Source: Agarilytica sp033852165
Lineage (GTDB): Bacteria > Pseudomonadota > Gammaproteobacteria > Pseudomonadales > Cellvibrionaceae
NCBI GenBank assembly: GCA_033852165.1
Contig: JAWSUZ010000023.1
Location: 96,012 to 160,011 of the forward strand
Length of the DNA: 64,000 nt
Direction: 5' to 3'
Every line of letters starts with the position of its first letter. Positions within the stretch are counted from its first letter, which is position 1. The position numbers and the translations under genes are program-made. This document shows positions 44,565-54,321 of this stretch, one piece after another. The notes beneath the pieces are model-generated. The model was not told where the DNA came from, searched no databases, and saw only the letters and a list, made by a program, of their open reading frames with translations.

Positions 44565-45296
44565 TTAGCCTACGGTCTGATCAAAATCGATACCAAGGCG
44601 ACGTCCAACAATTTCATAGGATTCTACGACATTACCTAGGCCCTGACGGAAGCGATCTTTATCCAATTTCTCTCGGGTTTCAGCATCCCAAATACGACAA
44701 CCATCGGGAGAAAACTCATCTCCGAGGATGATTTCACCTTCGAACATGCCAAATTCTAATTTGTAATCGACCAAAAGCATTCCAGCATCGAGGAAAAGCT
44801 GCTTGAGAACATCATTCACTTTAAACGTCAGCACCTTCATTTGGGCAACTTGATCGTCTGTCGCCCACGCAAACGAACGAATATGGTATTCGTTGATCAT
44901 GGGGTCGCCCAGCTCATCGTCCTTAAGAAAGAACTCAAAAGTAGCTGGGTTTAAGTTGATACCTTCTTCAATTTTATACCGACGACAAATTGAACCCGCT
45001 GCAATGTTTCTCACGACACATTCAAGTGGCAACATATCGAGCTTCTTAACCAGGCACTCTTCATCGCTCAACAAGCGATCAAAATGTGTCGGGATACCCG
45101 CAGCTTCCAGCTTATCCATAATGAATGCATTAAACTTATTATTCACCATGCCTTTGCGGTCAAGCTTTTCAACTTTCTTTCCGTCAAATGCTGAAGTGTC
45201 GTTGCGGAAATGCAAAATCAAACGATCAGCAACATCGGTCGTATACACTGACTTTGCTTTACCAGCATACAGTTCTGATTTTTTTTCCATTGTCAT
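44565..45296 (-). CDS. purC: Phosphoribosylaminoimidazole-succinocarboxamide synthase
   Basis: PurC joins CAIR with aspartate in purine synthesis. The 243-aa protein has KSELYAGKAKSVYTTD, FRNDTSAFDGKK, LPLECVVRNIAAGS, LVDYKLEFG and LGDEFSPDGCRIWD, all family motifs. Gene order dapA-bamC-MBL-purC is that of pseudomonads and relatives. A strong terminator follows. Confidence 0.97.
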   Translation of the reverse strand: MTMEKKSELYAGKAKSVYTTDVADRLILHFRNDTSAFDGKKVEKLDRKGMVNNKFNAFIMDKLEAAGIPTHFDRLLSDEECLVKKLDMLPLECVVRNIAAGSICRRYKIEEGINLNPATFEFFLKDDELGDPMINEYHIRSFAWATDDQVAQMKVLTFKVNDVLKQLFLDAGMLLVDYKLEFGMFEGEIILGDEFSPDGCRIWDAETREKLDKDRFRQGLGNVVESYEIVGRRLGIDFDQTVG

Positions 45297-45446
45297 TACC
45301 TTAATTTCTGAATATCTAACACTTGTCTATTTTGTACAATTTCGTCTGAGCTCTTTCATATGTATAGCTCAGCTCGAACGAGTTCTTTACTAGGTCTTAA
45401 CCTTTGTAGGCTAACCTTTCCAATCCTTAACGTAAAAGCCAAATAG

Positions 45447-46214
45447 CTAGGCGCTCGACAGCTGTAACCAATCAAAACCGGCCTCTTGGCAGGCAAATCG
45501 AATCGATTTCGCCTTGGTGATGATTTCGCTCAACTCAGCTTTAACGCGGTCCAAACTGTTGTTCTTTTTACTGATATGCCCAACAACAATTTCCTGTAAC
45601 TGGTCAAAGTTACAGTTAGCCAAAAAGCTCGCCGCTTGAGCATTATTCAAATGCCCCCAATGACTCGAAACCCTCGACTTTAGCGATGGAGGGTAAGGCC
45701 CTCTCGCCAGCATCTCTAGGTCATGATTCGCTTCGACCAATAGGCCATCGCAATCTTTGTAAGCCTCGATGATATGAGGCGTTACACTGCCTAGGTCCGT
45801 CAACACACCGAGCTGTATCCCGCTCTTGTCCCGAAAGATAAACTGAGCCGGTTCACGCGCATCGTGAGGCACGACTACAGGTGTTATCTTCATAGAGCCA
45901 ATCGAAAAGGGCTCATAGTTACGAATCAATTGCAGATCAGGCAATTTACCTAAATCTTTACTCGCCCATGTTCCGTCTGTCATATAGACCGGCAACTGAT
46001 ATTTGCGAGCTAGAGGAGCAACGCCTTTCAGGTGATCCGAATGCTCATGAGTCACCACTACGGCGCTAATTTTATCGGGAGAAAGTCCCAAACGCAGCAT
46101 TCGACGCTCGGTTTCTTTTATCGTAAACCCGCAGTCCAACAGCACCAACGACTCGCCGTCGTCAATCAGTGTGGCGTTACCAGAACTCCCACTGCCTAAT
46201 GACGCAAATCTCAA
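45447..46214 (-). CDS. MBL-fold metallohydrolase (YycJ/VicX-like)
   Basis: A 255-aa metallo-beta-lactamase-fold protein with FASLGSGSSGNATLI at the N-terminus, the zinc motif VVTHEHSDHLKG, LLVEANHDLE and NNAQAA near the C-terminus. The N-terminal SLGSGSSGN pattern is typical of the YycJ/VicX group of phosphodiesterase/nuclease-like enzymes. It lies between bamC and purC, a conserved place in Pseudomonas-like genomes. The exact substrate is unknown. Confidence 0.88.
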   Translation of the reverse strand: MRFASLGSGSSGNATLIDDGESLVLLDCGFTIKETERRMLRLGLSPDKISAVVVTHEHSDHLKGVAPLARKYQLPVYMTDGTWASKDLGKLPDLQLIRNYEPFSIGSMKITPVVVPHDAREPAQFIFRDKSGIQLGVLTDLGSVTPHIIEAYKDCDGLLVEANHDLEMLARGPYPPSLKSRVSSHWGHLNNAQAASFLANCNFDQLQEIVVGHISKKNNSLDRVKAELSEIITKAKSIRFACQEAGFDWLQLSSA

Positions 46215-46238
46215 AAGGATTCCTCAGGTAATATCAAT

Positions 46239-46260
46239 GCGAACCCGGATTCGAGTTCGC
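46239..46260. repeat. Intercistronic stem-loop between bamC and MBL gene
   Basis: GCGAACCCG and CGAGTTCGC pair over 9 bp with one wobble and a 4-base loop (GATT). There is no T-tract on the minus strand, so it is more likely an RNA-stability or attenuation hairpin than a terminator. Confidence 0.4.
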
Positions 46261-46340
46261 CTTAAAGCACTATTTAAGCTTACGAGAAAAGTAAGCAACG
46301 ACTGACGAGATAACACACGTCACGATTGTAATGCTGTAAT

Positions 46341-47516
46341 TTAAATCAAATTTTTACGAATAACGCGAAGGACTTGTTTGGACTGAGCCGGTGGTAGTTT
46401 TTCACCACGAACATCTCGAACCACTACGTCCATCGCATTTTCAGTCTTTTCAATAAGAATAATGAGACCAATTGCATCTTCTAAAGGCTCACCATATGAC
46501 GCACTTGGAACCGCCGAAAACTTTTCTTTAACATCGGCAGAAGCAGACAAATGCTTAAGTACTTTTTGCAAACTATACTCTGGTTTTTGCGGTAATTCAT
46601 CGCCGGTTATGCGATCAAAAAAGCCTTTGTCGTCCCACTCGGGATCATAGCCTACATAGTACAAACCATTCGGAACGGACTCTTCCCACAAGATAAAGCT
46701 TTCTTTTTCTAAGGCGTGTGCGACCGACGCTTTTGCGCGAGACTCAAATAGACGAATGCGCATTGTCGGCTCTTGCATACCCTGTAAAAACTCCACTTTG
46801 GGTAGACCGCCAACATTTTGCCCCAATAAAGAAGCGGCATTGTTACTGATGTTTTGTGCCAAGATTCCGGCCAACTCGTTTAACAATGTACTAGCCCTGG
46901 CAGAATTATTTGATTCTAATGGCCAATCAATACGGGCGGGGATCGACGCGTCAGCAGAAAACTCTTTCTGAAGAATATGAATCTCAGAGGTTTCGGGATG
47001 AACACCCTTCTCAACGGTAATTCTAAAACGCGTTTTTTTAGAGGAATCGTCCTTAAAGATCACATCACCGGTTTCAATCGTACCGCTGGCAGGGTCACTG
47101 TGAGCAACACTCAAGCCATATTCACTGAGAAAATTCTGTGTCCGTGGCCAAACTTGGCTGGTCGAGGCATTCAGAAAAATCCACGATTGTTCACCCAGTT
47201 TTTGGATCTTAACCCCAACTTCACCTTTTTCAGTATTGATGGGAGTTGGACGCGGTACTTCGTACTCACCTAAAGCAACCAAATCACCAAATTCATCCCG
47301 AGAATCAACATCGGGGATCTGGTAAAGCGTTTCGAGTACCCGGCTATTCATACCCTTAGGTACTTCAATGGGTTTAAGCTCACCCGTTCTCAAATAATCC
47401 GTTTGCTTGCCACGAAAAACGCCACGCTCACCATAAAGCGTGCTGCAGCCAATGCAAAGAACCGTGGCAACAACCACGCTGAATTTACCGAAAGTAGACA
47501 AATAAGAAAGATACAT
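46341..47516 (-). CDS. bamC: BAM complex lipoprotein BamC
   Basis: BamC (NlpB) is an accessory lipoprotein of the BAM complex. The 391-aa protein has a lipoprotein signal ending in CIGCSTLYG (Cys about residue 24), then a conserved stretch with LRTGELKPIEVPKGM (lower region of BamC that contacts BamD), and two helix-grip domains. It is directly downstream of dapA (15 bp), the conserved arrangement. Sequence divergence within this family is high, so the call leans on context as well. Confidence 0.9.
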   Translation of the reverse strand: MYLSYLSTFGKFSVVVATVLCIGCSTLYGERGVFRGKQTDYLRTGELKPIEVPKGMNSRVLETLYQIPDVDSRDEFGDLVALGEYEVPRPTPINTEKGEVGVKIQKLGEQSWIFLNASTSQVWPRTQNFLSEYGLSVAHSDPASGTIETGDVIFKDDSSKKTRFRITVEKGVHPETSEIHILQKEFSADASIPARIDWPLESNNSARASTLLNELAGILAQNISNNAASLLGQNVGGLPKVEFLQGMQEPTMRIRLFESRAKASVAHALEKESFILWEESVPNGLYYVGYDPEWDDKGFFDRITGDELPQKPEYSLQKVLKHLSASADVKEKFSAVPSASYGEPLEDAIGLIILIEKTENAMDVVVRDVRGEKLPPAQSKQVLRVIRKNLI

Positions 47517-47530
47517 ACAGAGAAAAAGCC

Positions 47531-48406
47531 CTAAAGCGCGCCGCTCAATTTCATCGCCTGTGCTAGCTCAGGCTGGTATTGTTCATCTAGCAAGGTCATC
47601 GGTAGGCGAATGGTATTTTGCATCAAACCTAATTCCGCGACAGCCCATTTTACAGGGATGGGGTTCGACTCCAAAAATAAAGCTTTGTGCAAAGGCAACA
47701 ATTTTTCATCAATGGAACGCGCCTCTTCGACCTGACCTTCTGCGATCAGTTCACACATGCGTGCCGTTTGGCGAGGCATGACATTGGCAGTAACAGAAAT
47801 TTCACCGTGACCGCCCAGACGCATAAAATCAAACGCCGTTAGATCATCACCGGAATACAACAAGAAATCATCATCAACAAGCGCCTGAATGTCTTTTAAA
47901 CGTTCCAAACAACCCGTAGCTTCTTTTATACCAATGATATTTTCAACTTTTGACAAGCGACCCACGACCTCTGGCAACATATCGACAGCCGTTCGGCCCG
48001 GTACGTTATAAAGGATTTGAGGCACTTCCACCGCTTTCGCTATCGCCAAATGATGCTGATACAAACCTTCTTGAGTCGGCTTATTGTAATAAGGGGAAAC
48101 CAATAGACAGGCATCAACACCCGCATCTTTTGCTCGATTGGTTAAAAATATGGCTTCTTGAGTCGAGTTAGCGCCCGTTCCGGCAATTACCGGTATTCTT
48201 CCCGCGACTTGATCGACAACCGCACGAATCACTTGGATATGCTCATCTACGTTGAGCGTAGCGGACTCACCCGTTGTACCCACAGCCACGATAGCGTGTG
48301 TACCTTGCTCAATATGCCATTCCACCAGCTTATGCAGTGCGTCCCAATCCAACGAAAGATCCGCCTTCAATGGAGTCACTAACGCGACCATACTGCCTTT
48401 TAACAT
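47531..48406 (-). CDS. dapA: 4-hydroxy-tetrahydrodipicolinate synthase
   Basis: DapA condenses pyruvate with aspartate semialdehyde, the first step of the lysine/DAP branch. With the ATG at 48406 (CGGAG upstream) the protein has 292 aa, the usual length, and begins MLKGSMVALVTPL. A longer frame starts at 48460 but has no family match there. Motifs are VGTTGESATL, SPYYNKPTQEG, YNVPGRT and the Schiff-base Lys in IGIKEATG. bamC follows. Confidence 0.96.
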   Translation of the reverse strand: MLKGSMVALVTPLKADLSLDWDALHKLVEWHIEQGTHAIVAVGTTGESATLNVDEHIQVIRAVVDQVAGRIPVIAGTGANSTQEAIFLTNRAKDAGVDACLLVSPYYNKPTQEGLYQHHLAIAKAVEVPQILYNVPGRTAVDMLPEVVGRLSKVENIIGIKEATGCLERLKDIQALVDDDFLLYSGDDLTAFDFMRLGGHGEISVTANVMPRQTARMCELIAEGQVEEARSIDEKLLPLHKALFLESNPIPVKWAVAELGLMQNTIRLPMTLLDEQYQPELAQAMKLSGAL

Positions 48407-48520
48407 GGAAAACTCCGAAATATGAGTATGAAACTGGTGATGGAAAAATTCAGGTCGCAATAGTACTGGCCAATGACAAGAGTCTCAACCTCTTCCCATC
48501 ATCCTTTCGTAAGAAAGCGG

Positions 48521-49540
48521 TTATTTACTAGGCTTTTCCCGCTCGGCAGCTTTTTGTTCCCGAAGTTTTGCACGACGCTTAGCGCGCCGTTTAAACGATT
48601 TCAGCTCATTCAAGCCATAGAAGTCTTTCTGATGATCGGGTCGGCTCTTAAATCGTCTATGCACCCAGAGGTATTGCTCGGGATATTCACGAATAAGCTC
48701 TTCCAGAAAAACATTCATTTGAGCCGCATCTGCGATCTCATCATCACCATAGCCATCAAGCTCTGGGTAAATTTTGACACTGTAACCCGAACCATCTCGC
48801 TTTCGGAAAGCACAGAATGATAAGACCTTCGCCCGCCCCATTTTCGCCAACTGGCTCGGCGCCGTTACGGTTGCCGTATTCACCCCCATAAATGGCACAA
48901 ATGTACTGTAACGGTGCCCGTAATCTTGATCGGGGATGTAAAACACAACGCGTCCCTTCCTCAACCCTCGCACCATCGACCGCACTTCGGATTTTGGCAG
49001 CGCCTTCGTCTGAGGCCCGTGCCGCTCTCTGCCCTTACGCATAATATATTCATAGACTGGATTGACGTGCGGCCGATAAACGCCAAGGTTCTGCTCTGGG
49101 TAAAGCCGGTTCATCGAAGCTAAGGCTATTTCAAGGGATGTAAAATGATAGGAGAAAAACAAAATACCCTGCCCTTTTTCCAAGGCATCAAACAATATCG
49201 ATTGGCCTTCAACATCAAGAACCTTATTAAGCCGCCATTTTGGCCAAAACCACGCAACGCCCATATCGATCAAGCCCTGACCTACCGACTCCATCGAACG
49301 CCAAAACAGCTCTTCTTTCTCTTGCTCGTTCAATGCTGGAAAACAAAGATCAATATTTTTCCGCGCAACAATACTGCGCCGATCGCTCAGTCTCGCCGCT
49401 AGGCGTCCAAGTTTCGCACCCAACCACATGAGGGCTCGAAACGGCAGTACTTGGACAACGACATACAGCAACCCAAAGCCCAGCCACATAAACCAGTGCT
49501 TAGGGTGAAACAGTCGAAAGGAAAACGTCACACGTCCCAT
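48521..49540 (-). CDS. Lipid A late acyltransferase (LpxL/HtrB family)
   Basis: A 339-aa inner-membrane enzyme with an N-terminal membrane segment (about residues 14-36) and the HxxxxE catalytic motif in FFSYHFTSLEIALA, followed by VFYIPDQDYG and a basic, Arg/Lys-rich C-terminal tail. Such enzymes add a secondary lauroyl-type chain to Kdo2-lipid IVA. Whether it acts as LpxL or LpxM is not determinable from sequence, so no symbol is given. The tail after about residue 310 (KRRAKRRAKLREQKAAERE) is unusually basic. Confidence 0.88.
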   Translation of the reverse strand: MGRVTFSFRLFHPKHWFMWLGFGLLYVVVQVLPFRALMWLGAKLGRLAARLSDRRSIVARKNIDLCFPALNEQEKEELFWRSMESVGQGLIDMGVAWFWPKWRLNKVLDVEGQSILFDALEKGQGILFFSYHFTSLEIALASMNRLYPEQNLGVYRPHVNPVYEYIMRKGRERHGPQTKALPKSEVRSMVRGLRKGRVVFYIPDQDYGHRYSTFVPFMGVNTATVTAPSQLAKMGRAKVLSFCAFRKRDGSGYSVKIYPELDGYGDDEIADAAQMNVFLEELIREYPEQYLWVHRRFKSRPDHQKDFYGLNELKSFKRRAKRRAKLREQKAAEREKPSK

Positions 49541-49562
49541 TAAATATTAATTTCCGGTACTT

Positions 49563-50606
49563 TTAAGGAGCTGGATTTGGGTTTTGAGCGTGAATTTCAT
49601 CAATTCGCGTCAATACCTCTTCGCTAAGATCAATATCAATACTCTCGATATTGTCCTTCAACTGATCCAGGTTTGTCGCACCAATAATGCTAGATGTCAC
49701 CGACTGCCGCTGATTAACAAAGGCCAAGGCCATTTGAGCCGGATTCAAACCCACCTCATTAGCAAGATCAAAATACGCTTGAGTTGCCATGCCTGCTGCA
49801 TCGTTTAAATAGCGCTGAAAACGCTCAAACAAGGTTAAGCGAGCCCCTTCGGGCTTCTGGCCATTAAGGTATTTACCGCTTAAAGCCCCAAAAGCTAGCG
49901 GCGAATAGGCGAGTAAGCTCACCTTCTCACGGATGGCCATTTCACTCGTGCCAATATCAAAGGTTCGATTCAGGAGGTTGTAAGGGTTTTGTATCGAAAC
50001 AATACGCGGGAGTTCGTATTTGTCAGATAATCGCAAATATTCGTAGATACCCCATGGGTTCTCATTAGAAATACCAATATGTCGGACTTTTCCTGACTTC
50101 ACCAAATCGGACATCGCCTCTAATGTCTCTCGAATTTCAATTCCGTCATCTTCGCCGTGCTGATATTCCAGACGACCAAAAAAGTTAGTTGAGCGTTCAG
50201 GCCAATGCACCTGGTAAAGATCAACATAATCCGTTTTTAGACGCTGTAACGAACCGTCAATCGCTTCGTCTATTTGAGCTTTGCTCAAACGCGGGCCGCT
50301 GCGAATATGCCCCATGCCGCTATTACGCGAAGAACGCCCCGTCACCTTAGTCGCCACAATGATTTTATCGCGTTTACCACTTTCGGCCAGCCAGTTGCCC
50401 ATAACGGTTTCTGTACTGCCCTGGGTTTCCGGCTTTGGCGGCACGGGATACATTTCGGCTACATCAAAGAAATTCACCCCCATATCAACAGCCATGTCCA
50501 TCTGGGCGAAACCCTCTGTCTGAGTATTCTGCTCACCCCAGGTCATGGACCCAAGACAAATCCGACTGATATCAATATCCGTACTGCCAAGTTTGGTGAA
50601 TTTCAT
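49563..50606 (-). CDS. Aldo/keto reductase, Tas-like
   Basis: A NADP(H)-dependent oxidoreductase of the aldo-keto reductase superfamily. With the ATG at 50606 (CGGAG upstream) it has 347 aa, beginning MKFTKLGSTDIDISRICLGSMTWGEQNT, which is shown here in part. Active-site residues are visible as FFDVAEMYP (Asp, Tyr), IIVATKV (Lys) and YQVHWPERS (His). The WGEQNT stretch and HWPERSTNFFG closely resemble E. coli Tas. A longer frame to 50741 exists but has no family match. Substrate unknown. Confidence 0.88.
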   Translation of the reverse strand: MKFTKLGSTDIDISRICLGSMTWGEQNTQTEGFAQMDMAVDMGVNFFDVAEMYPVPPKPETQGSTETVMGNWLAESGKRDKIIVATKVTGRSSRNSGMGHIRSGPRLSKAQIDEAIDGSLQRLKTDYVDLYQVHWPERSTNFFGRLEYQHGEDDGIEIRETLEAMSDLVKSGKVRHIGISNENPWGIYEYLRLSDKYELPRIVSIQNPYNLLNRTFDIGTSEMAIREKVSLLAYSPLAFGALSGKYLNGQKPEGARLTLFERFQRYLNDAAGMATQAYFDLANEVGLNPAQMALAFVNQRQSVTSSIIGATNLDQLKDNIESIDIDLSEEVLTRIDEIHAQNPNPAP

Positions 50607-50752
50607 AGTGATACTCCGTGGAGAATGAAAAAGAAGAAGGGATGGTTCGCTAATGCAATACACGATGCGGCTATTGCATCCGATATGACTAACTCCAAAC
50701 CCAATATATCCGAGAAAACAGCGCAAACAACAAAACACCAATAAGCTACAAC

Positions 50753-50782
50753 GAAAAAAGGCGGTTTAACACCGCCTTTTTC
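50753..50782 (-). terminator. Rho-independent terminator downstream of fabV
   Basis: AAAAGGCGGT / ACCGCCTTTTT, a GC-rich stem with a 5-base loop and T-run on both strands, 48 bp past the fabV stop. It probably ends fabV transcripts and could work in both directions. Confidence 0.8.
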
Positions 50783-50829
50783 TTACTCCGCTTAGTCTCT
50801 AGAGCCTTTTGAAACTAGCCCTCAGACAA

Positions 50830-52014
50830 CTAAAAGTTAGCCGTTACTTCGGGGCTAAGATCTTCTTCGTAATCAACGTTGTCGACACCAAAGCCAAATA
50901 GCCTCAAGAAGTCATCATGATGACCGTGAAAGTCGGTAAGCTCGAGCAAGTTCTCGTCATTCACTTCCGGCCAGATTGCTTCAACCTGTTCTTGGACGGC
51001 TCGATCGAGCTCTTTATCGTCCATACGTAAACGGTTTGTATCATCCAAGCGCGGTGTCGCACTATATAAGCCTTCGGTAAACAAACGATAAGCTTGTTCA
51101 ATACAACCTTCGTGACTGCCATCTTTCTTCATGACTTTGTATAAGATAGAGAGATACAAAGGCATGATCGGAATAGCTGAACTCGCCTGTGTTACCAGGG
51201 CCTTAAGCACAGAAACATTCGATTGCCCCTTCAGTCCGGCCAAAGATTCGTTAATCGCAGCTGATGCACGATCCAAATCTTCCTTTGCTTTACCAATCGT
51301 TGCATGACCGTAGATAGGCCAAGTCAACTTATCACCACGATAGGTATAGGCAGTTGTTTTACAACCTTCGCTTAGCACATCGGCATCTTTAAGGGCTTGA
51401 ATCCACATTTCCCAATCTTCGCCACCCATCACTTTTACTGTGTTGCGAATTTCATCATCGTTGGCAGGCTCTACTGTCAGTTCGGTGATTTTCAAGGTGT
51501 CTGTGTTTAAGTTCTTCTCAGTGAAGCCTTTACCAATCGGTTTCAATACAGAGCTATACACTTCCCCAGAGTTCGGGTCTGTGCGACGCGGCGAAGCCAA
51601 GCTGTACACAACTAAGTCGATTTTACCGAGATCCGCTTTAATCGCTTCAATAGCCTTGGCTTTCACTTCATTTGAAAACGCATCGCCATTAATACTCTTC
51701 GCATAAAGCCCTTCAGCCTTAGCTTTTTCTTCAAAGGCTACCGAATTATAAAAACCGGCAGACCCCGTCTTTCTTTCGGTTGCAGGCTTTTCAAAAAATA
51801 ACCCCAAGGTATTAGCCCCACAACCAAATGCGGCACTGATTCTCGACGCTAAGCCATAACCGGTAGAGGCACCGATCACCAATACATTTTTAGGCCCATC
51901 CGAAATGGGACCTTGCTTTTTGATGTAATCGATTTGCTCTTGAACGTTTTGCGCACAGCCTTTTGGATGAGCGGTGATACAGATAAAGCCACGAACCTTG
52001 GGTTTAATGATCAT
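50830..52014 (-). CDS. fabV: Enoyl-ACP reductase FabV
   Basis: FabV is the NADH-dependent enoyl-ACP reductase that many gammaproteobacteria use in place of FabI in the last step of fatty-acid elongation. With the ATG at 52014 it has 394 aa and begins MIIKPKVRGFICITAHPKGC, the family N-terminus; a GTG at 52032 would add six residues. It has the NAD-binding GASTGYGLASRISAAFG and the active-site Y-x8-K in PLYLSILYKVMKK. The family is known for low sensitivity to triclosan-type FabI inhibitors. Confidence 0.95.
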   Translation of the reverse strand: MIIKPKVRGFICITAHPKGCAQNVQEQIDYIKKQGPISDGPKNVLVIGASTGYGLASRISAAFGCGANTLGLFFEKPATERKTGSAGFYNSVAFEEKAKAEGLYAKSINGDAFSNEVKAKAIEAIKADLGKIDLVVYSLASPRRTDPNSGEVYSSVLKPIGKGFTEKNLNTDTLKITELTVEPANDDEIRNTVKVMGGEDWEMWIQALKDADVLSEGCKTTAYTYRGDKLTWPIYGHATIGKAKEDLDRASAAINESLAGLKGQSNVSVLKALVTQASSAIPIMPLYLSILYKVMKKDGSHEGCIEQAYRLFTEGLYSATPRLDDTNRLRMDDKELDRAVQEQVEAIWPEVNDENLLELTDFHGHHDDFLRLFGFGVDNVDYEEDLSPEVTANF

Positions 52015-52199
52015 ATTTTTCTCGCCATACACGCCGTTAGCAGGCGTTTTGAGTATACTATCGCCAACGAATTGGCCACATTTTCAGTGCGGCATTATAA
52101 CTGAAGCATCATTTTGTGCGAGCCATTCCGCTTACCTTATTCACGTGATTTCAATTCACTCAGCTCTTTTTATCCAGCCAAGGCCCTTTACATTAGATT

Positions 52200-52772
52200 A
52201 TGGTTACACTTCGTTACGCCACCTCACCTTTGTGGACACAGAAAATCCTGGAAGAATTCGATTCATTTTTGATCGACCATGCTGCTGCCGAAAAAAAAGC
52301 CTCGGGCATGGCAACCTCCATGCTTTCTCACTATCCCGACAGAATAGAACTCGTCAATGCCATGCTTGACTTGGCGATTGAAGAAATGACCCACTTCCGT
52401 GAAGTGGTCAAGATTATGACCCAGCGTGGCATTATTCTCGGCGCGGACACTAAAGACGCTTACGTCGCTCAATTAAGAAAGTTCATGCGCAAAGGCAGTG
52501 ACGTTTATTTTCTAGACCGCTTAGTCATCGGCGGGATTATCGAATCCCGCGGCTGCGAACGGTTTGGTTTGGTTGCTGAAGCATTACCCCCTGGCGACTT
52601 AAAAAAGTTTTATCTCGCGATTACAGAGTCTGAATTGCGCCATGAAAATCTTTTTATCGATTTAGCTAAGCTATATTTTCCGGAAAAAATAGTGAATGAA
52701 CGGCTTGATACACTATTGGATGAAGAAGCAAAAATTTGCGAATCACTCCCCATTATTGCAGCTCTACACTGA
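52200..52772 (+). CDS. miaE: tRNA-(ms2io6A37) hydroxylase MiaE
   Basis: MiaE hydroxylates the isopentenyl group of modified A37 in tRNA, a non-haem di-iron, oxygen-dependent reaction. The 190-aa protein shows the ferritin-like metal motifs AIEEMTHFREV and ESELRHENLF, and VIGGIIESRGCERF. It is preceded by 185 bp from fabV (divergent). Aerobic growth is implied by the oxygen need. Confidence 0.93.
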   Translation: MVTLRYATSPLWTQKILEEFDSFLIDHAAAEKKASGMATSMLSHYPDRIELVNAMLDLAIEEMTHFREVVKIMTQRGIILGADTKDAYVAQLRKFMRKGSDVYFLDRLVIGGIIESRGCERFGLVAEALPPGDLKKFYLAITESELRHENLFIDLAKLYFPEKIVNERLDTLLDEEAKICESLPIIAALH

Positions 52773-52938
52773 CACTTGCTATCAACTATCGTGACGAGCA
52801 ACCACCAGCAATTCACAATATTATTCCGTGAGTTAATTTAGAATTGAATTAGAGCTGAAAAATAAGCACTAACTCTTTAAATCGCCAAGCCAAAGAATCT
52901 TTCACAAAAAAATAAGAGTTCCAAACATCGAAAAATAT

Positions 52939-54183
52939 TTGTCACGTTACGCAGAGCCAGAGGCTTCAAAAGTAGAAGCCCTTCTACCGGCATTGCCACG
53001 CCACTACAAAAACATTGTGGTCATACCCGCGTTTGATGAAAGTTGCCAGTTTATAGAACGTTTAAGCCAGCATCCGAACATATCGAGCGCATTAGCCATA
53101 ATCGTGATCAATCAGCCCGAAGACACGAACGTAAATTCAAACAACGATCTCTTATTCAAACATTTAGTTAACGGCACCACCCAGAAATTCAATCACCACA
53201 ATCTATTTTTCATTCGAACAGACAATTTTGATGCCGTGGTAATTGATCGATTCAGTTCTGGCCAACAAATACCCATCAAACAAGGGGTTGGTCTTGCCCG
53301 AAAAATTGGCTCAGACGTCGCATGCAAAATTATAAATGACGGAAATTTAAACATTCCATGGATTTATTCAGCGGACGCAGATGCACATCTACCGGAAAAT
53401 TATTTCTCTCTCAAAAAAACGCCTAGCACCGCGCCCAACCTCCCCGCAAAAAAACAAGAATACTCCGCGTGTGTTTTTGATTTTACGCACAGCAAAAACA
53501 ATTCAAGAGAATCTATAGCCACGCAGCTTTATGAGCAAGGTCTCAAATATTATCGTAGTGGATTATTATGGGCCGGATCGCCCTATGCTTTTTACACATT
53601 AGGTAGCACACTGGCATTCACTCCCGAAGCCTATTGTAAAGTAAGAGGATTCCCCAAAAAGCCTGGGGCAGAAGATTTTTATTTGCTTAACAAGCTAGCA
53701 AAAGTAGGGGCAGTTTATTACGAACCCGAGATCATTGTTTTACTGGACTCTCGCATATCCGAACGCATTCCCTTTGGCACCGGACCAGCGGTTAAAAAAA
53801 TCATTACATTAGCCGAGAATAACGAAGCATATCACTACTATGCACCGCAGATTTTTGGCGCGTTAAAAACTTGGCTAACATGGGTGACAGGTGACCTCGC
53901 CAAATTTTTACGCCAAAATAATGACTTGAACGCTATCTGGCGCCCCATTGCACAAACATCTCTTTCTCCTGAAATCATCGCTGCGATCGATTCAATCCAA
54001 TTCAATAATTTTATATCCCACGCCGTTGTGCAATGTAAAACGCCCAAAATGTTTTTATCGCATTTTCACGAATGGTTTGACGGATTTAAAACGCTAAAAT
54101 TTATTCATTTTTTACAGAATAATTATTTCCCTCCCCAAAATATCACTCAATGTTTAAGCGCTCAAGAACACTGGAAACAATAG
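52939..54183 (+). CDS. Family 2-type glycosyltransferase-like protein
   Basis: A 414-aa protein with NIVVIPAFDE (about residues 29-38, the GT-A nucleotide-binding strand) and IYSADADAHLPENYF (DxD-type motif, about 145-160), plus GAEDFYLLNKLAKVG, a typical acceptor-side segment. I infer a GT2 glycosyltransferase with unknown sugar and acceptor. The only available start is the TTG at 52939; there is no clear ribosome site, so the true start may differ. No polysaccharide gene cluster surrounds it. Confidence 0.7.
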   Translation: MSRYAEPEASKVEALLPALPRHYKNIVVIPAFDESCQFIERLSQHPNISSALAIIVINQPEDTNVNSNNDLLFKHLVNGTTQKFNHHNLFFIRTDNFDAVVIDRFSSGQQIPIKQGVGLARKIGSDVACKIINDGNLNIPWIYSADADAHLPENYFSLKKTPSTAPNLPAKKQEYSACVFDFTHSKNNSRESIATQLYEQGLKYYRSGLLWAGSPYAFYTLGSTLAFTPEAYCKVRGFPKKPGAEDFYLLNKLAKVGAVYYEPEIIVLLDSRISERIPFGTGPAVKKIITLAENNEAYHYYAPQIFGALKTWLTWVTGDLAKFLRQNNDLNAIWRPIAQTSLSPEIIAAIDSIQFNNFISHAVVQCKTPKMFLSHFHEWFDGFKTLKFIHFLQNNYFPPQNITQCLSAQEHWKQ

Positions 54184-54321
54184 AAAATATCGAATCGATA
54201 GAATTCAAACGAAGTGAGCCGATACAGAAGTCTCATTTCACATAAATAATACCCCACGTGCACTAGCGCTTGATTATACTCCAAGCAACCCCGTTTCCTC
54301 TTAAACAGCCCCTGCCAGCCT